Origin: CAYXZO01 sp964469505
GTDB lineage: Bacteria > Fidelibacterota > UBA8477 > JABMPR01
Direction of reading: 5' to 3'
Assembly: GCA_964469505.1 (NCBI GenBank)
Contig: CAYXZO010000063.1
Span: 1 to 11,730 of the forward strand
Length of the DNA: 11,730 nt
Each line of letters starts with the position of its first letter. Position 1 is the stretch's first letter. A program made the translations under genes and the position numbers. Below the pieces are notes generated by a model that saw nothing but the letters and a program-made list of their open reading frames with translations, was not told the origin of the DNA and did not search any database. This document shows, piece after piece, positions 1 through 6,155 of this stretch.

Positions 1-363
1 CGCCAGAGCGTGATACTCCTTATTCTATTAGTGGCCTTCTTCAAGTTATCCCCGGCAACCGATCCCATTTTAGTACGCTCCGGTGCCGCGCTGTTGGGGT
101 TGCTCGGTGGCTACTGGCATTTGAAGTACCTGCCGCCTGCCACAAGTAAACAGACCATCTCGCGCACTGCTATCTTAGTCCTGCTGGGTTACTTCGGGCT
201 GGTGTCGATCAAAGTGGGGCTAAAAGCCGGATTTGGCGCTTTAGGGTATCAGACAGCCATGGCGACATTCATCCGCTACGCCTGCCTGGGAGCCTGGATT
301 TCCTTTGGACTGCCCGGGTTAGCAACGAAATGGGACGGCGCTCTTGCTAAACCTTCCCATTAG
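1..363 (+). CDS. C-terminal part of a PAP2-like membrane phosphatase (5' end outside window)
   Basis: The reading frame is open from base 1 and ends at a TAG at 361-363, so this is the last 120 residues of a longer gene; a GTG at 10 is probably internal. The fragment is strongly hydrophobic, with about four candidate membrane segments (VILLILLVAFF, SGAALLGLLGGYW, AILVLLGYFGLVSI, FIRYACLGAWISFGLPGL) separated by short basic loops. The pattern of a final 'FIRYACLGAWISFGLP' helix after a 'GLKAGFG' loop resembles the C-terminal membrane part of one group of PAP2-family phosphatases, which dephosphorylate lipid phosphates such as phosphatidic acid or undecaprenyl diphosphate. The catalytic PAP2 motifs would lie upstream and cannot be seen, so the family call rests on overall resemblance. 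Alternatively it is an unrelated multi-pass membrane protein. A 292-base gap separates it from the downstream operon, so shared transcription is not implied. Confidence 0.55.
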   Translation, partial: RQSVILLILLVAFFKLSPATDPILVRSGAALLGLLGGYWHLKYLPPATSKQTISRTAILVLLGYFGLVSIKVGLKAGFGALGYQTAMATFIRYACLGAWISFGLPGLATKWDGALAKPSH

Positions 364-550
364 TTTGCGGTCGAGCAGCTTCCATTGGCACTACTTAAAG
401 TCAGTTCTCGGGCGCTCTAAAAAGACCTTCGTCAAGTTCTTGTTGGCAACGTAAATCATCCTGTTATTTACAAGTTTATCACGGCGGAAATTGGAGCACC
501 GGCGAGGCGGATTTTTCCTGCAAACACCAAAAAATAGTGCATATTTTGGG

Positions 551-580
551 TTGCCAAATGAGGGCTTTCGGGACTGAAAT
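551..580 (+). promoter_or_regulatory. Possible sigma-70-like promoter for the operon
   Basis: TTGCCA at 551-556 matches the -35 consensus at five of six positions. TGAAAT at 575-580 matches the -10 consensus at four of six, after an 18-base spacer. A start near 587 would give a leader of about 70 bases before the first gene. The -10 box is also the left arm of the TGAAAT/ATTTCA inverted repeat, so a repressor could cover it. The match is weak, and FCB-group promoters often depart from this consensus; a near-match to the Bacteroidetes -7 box (TATTTTG at 542-548) lies just upstream. Confidence 0.25.
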
Positions 581-593
581 AAACCCATTTCAC

Positions 594-618
594 CCCTTCA
601 GAGTGTTATTCTGGGGGG
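594..618 (+). promoter_or_regulatory. Leader hairpin upstream of the first operon gene
   Basis: The arms CCCTTCAGA (594-602) and TCTGGGGGG (610-618) can pair over nine base pairs, including two G-U pairs, around a seven-base loop GTGTTAT. The structure lies in the expected 5' leader, 38 bases before the first ATG. No T-run follows directly, so it does not look like an intrinsic terminator; an mRNA-stabilising or regulatory hairpin is possible. The loop is also the left arm of the GTGTTA/TAACAC repeat, so two alternative pairings exist. Confidence 0.3.
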
Positions 619-643
619 ATTTAACACATAGGCTTTTTAGAGT

Positions 644-655
644 AAGGTAAGAGGG
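644..655 (+). promoter_or_regulatory. Ribosome binding site region with two possible starts
   Basis: AAGG at 644-647 sits eight bases before the ATG at 656, and GAGGG at 651-655 sits six bases before a second in-frame ATG at 662. Both spacings are workable. The second start would give a signal peptide beginning MRKLIF, a more usual N-terminus than MYMRKLIF, so the true start may be 662. Confidence 0.55.
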
Positions 656-3268
656 ATGTATATGCGCAAATTGATTTTTAGCCTGTTATTGTCAGCTTTT
701 GGGCTGACCCAATTGCAGGCGCAACTGTTCATCAACGAAATCGATTACGACCAACCGGGGACGGACAATGCCGAATTCGTGGAACTGGCTGGTCCCGCCG
801 GGACCTACCAAAATGTTGTGCTGGAACTGGTGAATGGCTATGACGGCTCGGTCTATCTCACGGCTGATCTGGGTACCATCACGCTCCAGGATGAAACGGA
901 CGGTTACGGTTTCTTCGTGGTAGGGGCGGCTACCGTGCCCAATGTGGATGTCACTCCTCCTGGCTGGCCCGCCACCAATATTATCCAGAACGGGGCCCCC
1001 GACGGCGTGCAACTCCGGGTCAACGGCTCCATCGTGGACGCCGTGGCCTACGAAGGGCCCCTGAACGATACCGACGGCAACCCCATGGAAGATGTCTCCT
1101 CCTACGGCGATGACATGTGGGAAGGGGGCGAAGGCCTCTCCATTGGTCGGTTGGGACTGGACGGCTCACCCTGGGCGGTGCTGAACTCCTCTCCCGGAGT
1201 GGCTAATCCCGGGCAGGTGCTGAATCCCAACGCCAATATCCCGCCCATCGCCAACGCTGGCTCGGATCAAACCGTGGCGGTGGGGGATACGGTTACTCTC
1301 GACGGCAGCGCTAGCCTGGACGCCGATGGCTCCATCGTGAGCTACGCCTGGGAACAGACCGGCGGTCCCACGGTTACTCTGGACAATCCTCAATCAGCCA
1401 TTACTCATTTTGTGGTGCCAGAAGTGACCAGTACTACCGACTTCACCTTTCGCCTGATTGTGACGGACGATGACGGCGCCGCCGACTCCGACGAAGTGGT
1501 GATTACCGCCATGATCATCACCGAAATGACCATCGCCGAAGCCCGTCAGCAGTCGGAAGGAACGCTGGTTACCGTTCGGGGTATCGTCATCAGCTACAAC
1601 TGGTCTTCCTCCAGCAGCGATTACAATTTCCAGGACAGTACCGCGGGATTGGATTTGTACCTGAACGGGACCAACCTGGGGCTCAACCCTGGCGATGAAA
1701 TCCGCGTGACGGGTACCATTTCCAGCTACCACGGCAAGTTGGAAGTGATTCCCAGCGATGCCAGCCAGGTAACGGTTCTGAGTACCGGCAATGCTTTGCC
1801 CGAACCGCGAGTAATCACCGTCGCGGAACTCAACAGCCAGGGCGAAACTTGGGAAAGCACCCTGATTCGCATTAACCAGGTAAGCAAAGTGTCCGGCACT
1901 TGGCCCGCTGCCGGCAGCAATGAGAATATCGACATCACCGACAACGGCACCGACGTGGGCGTAATGCGCATCGATAAGGAAACGGATATCGATGGCTCTC
2001 CTGAACCCACCTGGCCGGTGGATATCATCGGGGTGCTCAGTGAATATGACGGCACTTACCAGCTTATGCCCCGGTCGCTGGAAGATATTCTGGTCAATAC
2101 CAGTGCGCCCACCTTTACCGCTTTTACCCTAAGTCCTGATTTTATCACCGATGCCGATGAAATCACTCTCTCCGTGGACATCACGCCCGCGGAGGGCGCG
2201 CCGGCTTTGGCTTCCGGGACTTTGTATTACGGTAACGGCGAAAATCTGCTGAACTCCACCGAAATGTGGTTGGATCACGGCAACACCTGGATGGGCATCA
2301 TCCCCGCCCAAACCGGCAATACCGAACTGGCCTACCAGGTGGAGGTAACGGACGCTGACGGACAGAGCTACAGCTCCGCTATTCAAACGGTCTTGATCGC
2401 GTCCTCAACACCCACCTCCATTGCGCAAATTCAAAGCACTCCCATCGTGGATGAAATCGTCACCATTCACGGTGTAGTCACCATCGGCTCTGGCATTCTC
2501 AGCACCAGCTACACCAAAGCCTATGTTCAGGATGAATCGGGTCGCGGCATTCAGCTCTACGATCCTATGCTCCAGACTTTTAACCGCGGTGACGCGGTGG
2601 AGTTGGTGGGGCGCGTGAGCATATACAACAACATTGTGGAATTGGTGGATTTCGTCACCAACTACACCGGCGTTGAGCAGCCCCTACCGGCGGTAAGCGA
2701 AATAACCGTGGGGGCCGCCAACAGTGACGCCTGGCAGAGCACCCTTATCGGTTTTTCCGCCACCATTGCCGATATCCAGTATTTTTCCGGCGGCACCAAG
2801 CTGTACGTGGCCGACCAGGGCGACACCACCGCGGTGGTGATTTATCGTAGCACCGGTATCGATAGCTCTCAGTTCACTGTGGGCAGCGACTGGCATTTCA
2901 TCGGCGTGGGGAGTGTGTATAACAGCGAATACGAATTGCTGGTGGGCTATCAGGAGGACTTGACCCCCGGCACCGCCATCGGAGATGAGCTGGCCGCGCG
3001 CCCGAAGCTTTTTGCTTTAGCTCCCCCTTATCCCAATCCCTTCAATCCCGCGGTTACCCTCAATTGGACCACCAGCCGCCGGGGACAGTACCGGCTGGAG
3101 GTATATGATCTTCAGGGCCGACTGATTCAAACTCTGCTGAATAAAGAACTGCCGGCGGGGACTTACCAGGTACGCTGGCAACCCAGGAATACGGCCGCCG
3201 GAGTCTATTTCTTCCGCCTTAATGGCCCTCAGGGTAACTTGATTCAAAAAGCCGTGCTGTTGAAATGA
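656..3268 (+). CDS. Secreted lamin-tail/PKD/multi-OB-fold protein with C-terminal sorting domain
   Basis: This 870-residue protein starts with a signal peptide (about 1-22, ending LQAQ). A lamin-tail domain follows (about 24-186: FINEIDYD, AEFVELAGP, then GLSIGR and SPGVANPG near its end). Next is a PKD/REJ-like domain (197-285: ANAGSDQTV, DGSASLDADG, YAWEQ, VTDDDGAADSDE). Then come two OB-fold-like units (about 290-374 and 388-478), an Ig-like domain (486-580), two more OB-like units (587-670 and 683-770), and a C-terminal sorting domain (787-870) with YPNPFNP, LEVYDLQGR, AAGVYFFRL and the basic end KAVLLK. Such tails direct export by the type IX pathway and surface anchoring in FCB bacteria. 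Lamin-tail plus OB modules occur in extracellular nucleases, but no nuclease motif is visible here, so a binding or scaffold role is inferred. It is the first gene of the operon and overlaps the next by four bases. Confidence 0.9.
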   Translation: MYMRKLIFSLLLSAFGLTQLQAQLFINEIDYDQPGTDNAEFVELAGPAGTYQNVVLELVNGYDGSVYLTADLGTITLQDETDGYGFFVVGAATVPNVDVTPPGWPATNIIQNGAPDGVQLRVNGSIVDAVAYEGPLNDTDGNPMEDVSSYGDDMWEGGEGLSIGRLGLDGSPWAVLNSSPGVANPGQVLNPNANIPPIANAGSDQTVAVGDTVTLDGSASLDADGSIVSYAWEQTGGPTVTLDNPQSAITHFVVPEVTSTTDFTFRLIVTDDDGAADSDEVVITAMIITEMTIAEARQQSEGTLVTVRGIVISYNWSSSSSDYNFQDSTAGLDLYLNGTNLGLNPGDEIRVTGTISSYHGKLEVIPSDASQVTVLSTGNALPEPRVITVAELNSQGETWESTLIRINQVSKVSGTWPAAGSNENIDITDNGTDVGVMRIDKETDIDGSPEPTWPVDIIGVLSEYDGTYQLMPRSLEDILVNTSAPTFTAFTLSPDFITDADEITLSVDITPAEGAPALASGTLYYGNGENLLNSTEMWLDHGNTWMGIIPAQTGNTELAYQVEVTDADGQSYSSAIQTVLIASSTPTSIAQIQSTPIVDEIVTIHGVVTIGSGILSTSYTKAYVQDESGRGIQLYDPMLQTFNRGDAVELVGRVSIYNNIVELVDFVTNYTGVEQPLPAVSEITVGAANSDAWQSTLIGFSATIADIQYFSGGTKLYVADQGDTTAVVIYRSTGIDSSQFTVGSDWHFIGVGSVYNSEYELLVGYQEDLTPGTAIGDELAARPKLFALAPPYPNPFNPAVTLNWTTSRRGQYRLEVYDLQGRLIQTLLNKELPAGTYQVRWQPRNTAAGVYFFRLNGPQGNLIQKAVLLK

Positions 3269-5265
3269 GGCTAAGGCGCTTTATTCTTGTCCTCCTGGGG
3301 GGCCTGGGCCTGGCGGCCCGGACGACCCTGGGAGCGGTGGACCACCTGATTTTCACCGAGTTGGTTTTGCAACCCTCCCAGGGAGAATATGTCATCATCA
3401 CCAATCCCACTGATCAGGCCATCCAGCTGGGGAATTATTACCTAACGGATGCCACTGACCCCGATAACGGCAAGTATTATTACAATCTGCCGTCGGGCAC
3501 TGCTTTCTGGTCCGAATCCGCCTCTGATTTCCTGGCCCGTTTTCCCGATACTTCTCTGGCGGCCGGGGCTTCCATCGTCATCGGCCTGGGACGGCGCAGC
3601 GACTTCGAGACCGAATACGGCACCAGCCCGGATCTGGCCTTGAAGGAAGACTTCCGCTCAGCGGTGGACGGCGTCAATACCATCGGGGCTTCGCCCTACG
3701 GCAAACTGGATAATACCGAAGAGACCCTGATTCTGTTCTACTGGGATGGGATTGATTCGGTGGTGAAAGACGTGGATTATCTCCTCTGGGGTGGTACCCG
3801 CTATGCCGTGGATAAGTCCAACGTGCCAGGCTACCAGGCTGATACTCCCGTGGCTGATCAAGCCTTCATGCCCAGTCATCAGGATGGAGAAAAGCTGATT
3901 CGCGTGGGTGGAGAAGGCACGGAACCGGCTCAGGGGGGTAACGGTATCACCGGCCATGATGAAACGGGGGAGCCTCTAGATCAAACCTGGACGGTGGTTT
4001 CCCTGAACATCCAGCGCCCCACCATCCAGAGCACGGATTTTCCGACGGAAGTGTATGACACCGATTCCTTTACCATTTCCGCCGTGGTGACCGATGAAAC
4101 TGGTTTATCCGCGGTGGAACTGCACTACCGCTTTCCTTTCGATACCGGGGACTGGCAAAGTGAGACCATGACGCTGGTGGCTGATTCCCTCTACCAGGTG
4201 GAATTGGGCCCCTTGAACGCCACCGGCACTTTCGGTTTTTACGTGAAAGCCATCAATCAGAACGGCCTGGCCGACTCCACGGTGGTGTATTCCATCACGG
4301 TAACCCAGGCCCCGGAAGCCCTCACCATCCGCACCATTCGGCAAAATCTGGATCAGTACCTGGGACAAAAGGTAACTCTCACCGCCATCGTGAGCATTGG
4401 TTCGGGAATAATCCGCACTGACCGCACCAGCATGTACATCCAGGACAGCAGCGGTTACGGCATTAACCTCAATCAATCGGGCTTGATCAGCCCCGCGATG
4501 GTGCGGGGCGATTCCGTCACCGTCACGGGAGTGGTGGACCGCTACGTTCACTCCACCAATCTGGATACTACCGTCCAGTTGACAAATTTCACATACACTA
4601 TCCTGGATAGCGGCCACGCGGTACCGGCGGTGTCCCTGGTCACCACCGCTGAGTTGCAGACCTTGGCCCTGGAAGGCCGCTTCGTCCAGGTTTCGGGGGT
4701 GGTTACCAGTCGTTCCGACGGCGTGGGCGGAGGTAGTAATGTCATTCTGGAGGACGCCTACGGGCAAATAACCCTGCGTATCTGGGATACCACGCATCTG
4801 CTGGATGATACCAAAGCTGATTCCTTGCTGCAGCCCGGTAATCATCTGGATGTTTTCGGGGTGGCGGGGAGTTATCGTCTGGAAGCGCAGTTGTTGGTGG
4901 CTTATCCCCAGGATGTGCAAGCCCATCCCGAAGGGGTGGCCGATACCAGTGGCACCAGCCTGACCGTGGCGCCCTACCCGTTCTTGCCGCGGAAAGGCGA
5001 GGTGATCCAGTACACCTTCTCTTTTCCAGCTAATAGTTGGGTGCGGCTGCGAATCTTTGACCTTTCAGGACGTTACATAACCACGCTGCGGGAAGAATAC
5101 CGGGCTTTACCGCTGAGAATCACCGCCGTGTGGGATGGGCGAGACGAGACTCAACAGATTGTTCCTCCAGGAGTTTACTTGATGCAATTGGAAACGGCGA
5201 ATCGGGGAACCGGTATTCGTAAACAAGCCCTGGCCCCCGTGGTTATCGGGGTGGAGGGACGCTGA
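3265..5265 (+). CDS. Secreted lamin-tail/Ig-like/OB-pair protein with FlgD-like C-terminus
   Basis: This 666-residue protein looks like a shorter relative of the gene before it. A basic N-terminus and hydrophobic stretch (RRFILVLLGGLGLAA) form a signal peptide, cleaved around residues 23-25. The lamin-tail domain covers about 28-248 (IFTELVLQPSQGEYVIITNP, VDYLLWGG, EKLIRVGGEG). An Ig-like domain (251-347), a pair of OB-like units (353-448 and 456-552) and a FlgD-like C-terminal domain (566-660: RLRIFDLSGRYITTL, VWDGRD, PPGVYLMQLE) follow. The C-terminal domain has YPFLP where the first protein has YPNPFNP, and ends in an extra tail (APVVIGVEGR), so sorting may differ. No catalytic motif is visible. 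The ATG overlaps the upstream stop (ATGA) and has no clear ribosome binding site, which suggests translational coupling. Function is unknown; surface binding of nucleic acid or another polymer is inferred. Confidence 0.88.
   Translation: MRLRRFILVLLGGLGLAARTTLGAVDHLIFTELVLQPSQGEYVIITNPTDQAIQLGNYYLTDATDPDNGKYYYNLPSGTAFWSESASDFLARFPDTSLAAGASIVIGLGRRSDFETEYGTSPDLALKEDFRSAVDGVNTIGASPYGKLDNTEETLILFYWDGIDSVVKDVDYLLWGGTRYAVDKSNVPGYQADTPVADQAFMPSHQDGEKLIRVGGEGTEPAQGGNGITGHDETGEPLDQTWTVVSLNIQRPTIQSTDFPTEVYDTDSFTISAVVTDETGLSAVELHYRFPFDTGDWQSETMTLVADSLYQVELGPLNATGTFGFYVKAINQNGLADSTVVYSITVTQAPEALTIRTIRQNLDQYLGQKVTLTAIVSIGSGIIRTDRTSMYIQDSSGYGINLNQSGLISPAMVRGDSVTVTGVVDRYVHSTNLDTTVQLTNFTYTILDSGHAVPAVSLVTTAELQTLALEGRFVQVSGVVTSRSDGVGGGSNVILEDAYGQITLRIWDTTHLLDDTKADSLLQPGNHLDVFGVAGSYRLEAQLLVAYPQDVQAHPEGVADTSGTSLTVAPYPFLPRKGEVIQYTFSFPANSWVRLRIFDLSGRYITTLREEYRALPLRITAVWDGRDETQQIVPPGVYLMQLETANRGTGIRKQALAPVVIGVEGR
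5253..5258 (+). promoter_or_regulatory. Strong Shine-Dalgarno site before the PorV-like gene
   Basis: GGAGGG lies six bases before the ATG at 5265, inside the last codons of the upstream gene. It is the best ribosome binding site in the operon and fixes the start of the 296-residue protein. The neighbouring junctions have weak sites, so this gene may be translated more independently than the others. Confidence 0.65.
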
Positions 5266-6155
5266 TGAAAGTTTTGCGTATATTGTTGATTACGGCTTTA
5301 GTTATTGGCGGGATCACTTTGCAAGCCCAGGTGTTCTCTGAAAATTTAACGCCAACCGCTTCTCTGACGGGCACCGCTGGTAGTATCGTAGCCAGCAGTG
5401 GAACCCAAGATGGCTGGCTATTGAATCCTGCATTGTTGGTCCACGAGACGAATTACAGCTTCAACGCTTCTTTTCAGCAGCTATTCGGTCGCAGTTTTCT
5501 GCCTTATTACGCGGCCAATTTCGTAACGCCGCTGTGGAAAATATCCACAGGCTGGCAGATCCAGTCTCTGGGAGTTGATTATGGAGGTAACACCCTCAGT
5601 AAAGAAACTATGCTAGGAATCTCCCAGGCGGTGGAATTGCTGCGTGATCCCTTCTCTTCCCTGGCGGTTGGTTGGCAAATTGCTTTGTATCAAGTGGATT
5701 ACGGCCATTCCGCCGGAACACAAGGCGACGGCTCCGATGGCATGGATTTGGGAGCCGACCGCGCCGTGGGAGTTAGCTTTGGTGTGGAGGCCGGCCTGGG
5801 ACAGTGGGTTTCACTGGGTGCCAGAGTCCAGAATCTCAACCGGCCGCGCCTAGGCGTTCAGGCGGAAGATTTACCCCGCACCCTGCAGGTGGGTGTCGCC
5901 CTGAAACCATATCCCGAAGTGGAAACCCAACTGGGGCTCCTCAGTGCTCTAGGACATCCCCTTCAGTTTCACGGAGCTTTCTCTTACCGTGTCCGGCCTT
6001 TTCTCAAGCTGTTTACGGGAGTCCAGACGGAACCCAACCGCTGGGGCGTGGGCTTCACTTTAAGCTGGCGGCATCTGCGTTTTACCTATGGGTTGTTGAC
6101 CCATCCGGTCTTGCCCCTCACCCAGGCTTTTGGACTTAGCTGGCAGGGCTTATGA
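5265..6155 (+). CDS. PorV/PorQ-like outer-membrane protein
   Basis: The 296-residue product has a clean signal peptide (about 1-22, ending ITLQAQ). After an N-terminal segment with GTAGSIVASSGTQDGW it shows the motif LLNPALL (52-58). That pattern, a small-residue-rich stretch followed by NPA, is typical of PorV/PorQ/FadL-like barrels of FCB bacteria. The rest alternates short polar turns with amphipathic strands, many ending in W, Y or F, as in a beta-barrel. The end (RFTYGLLTHPVLPLTQAFGLSW) resembles the last strands of PorV-like proteins. PorV carries type IX cargo at the outer membrane, and the first operon gene encodes a protein with a type-IX-like tail, so a partner role is plausible but inferred. 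It is shorter than classical PorV, so PorQ or a generic barrel is the alternative. It overlaps its upstream neighbour by one base and its downstream neighbour by four. Confidence 0.75.
   Translation: MKVLRILLITALVIGGITLQAQVFSENLTPTASLTGTAGSIVASSGTQDGWLLNPALLVHETNYSFNASFQQLFGRSFLPYYAANFVTPLWKISTGWQIQSLGVDYGGNTLSKETMLGISQAVELLRDPFSSLAVGWQIALYQVDYGHSAGTQGDGSDGMDLGADRAVGVSFGVEAGLGQWVSLGARVQNLNRPRLGVQAEDLPRTLQVGVALKPYPEVETQLGLLSALGHPLQFHGAFSYRVRPFLKLFTGVQTEPNRWGVGFTLSWRHLRFTYGLLTHPVLPLTQAFGLSWQGL

Larger units (their letters stand above)
364..655. other. Intergenic region and leader of the six-gene operon
   Basis: This is the only real non-coding stretch in the window and is visibly richer in A and T than the genes. 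It holds a weak sigma-70-like promoter candidate (551-580), a perfect inverted repeat TGAAAT/ATTTCA (575-580 and 587-592), a second one GTGTTA/TAACAC (603-608 and 622-627), and an RNA hairpin that overlaps the second (594-618). A CCAAAA/TTTTGG pair (527-532 and 544-549) could form a hairpin but has no T-run after it. I see no convincing intrinsic terminator for the upstream gene, no tRNA and no riboswitch that I recognise. A 65-codon open frame on the minus strand (391-588) has no ribosome binding site or recognisable content, and I do not call it a gene. Confidence 0.6.

Noticed and set aside
527..549. CCAAAA/TTTTGG inverted repeat as a terminator of the PAP2-like gene
   Set aside because: The stem is short and A-T rich, the loop is 11 bases, no T-run follows, and it is more than 160 bases after the stop codon.
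391..588. 65-codon minus-strand open frame in the intergenic region
   Set aside because: No recognisable domain, no clear ribosome binding site, unusual Arg/Cys/Asn-rich composition, and it lies across probable regulatory DNA of the + strand operon.
4105..4926. 273-codon minus-strand open frame opposite the second operon gene
   Set aside because: It is fully antisense to a well-supported gene, its His/Gln/Gly-rich content matches a mirrored GC-rich codon pattern, and no domain is recognisable.
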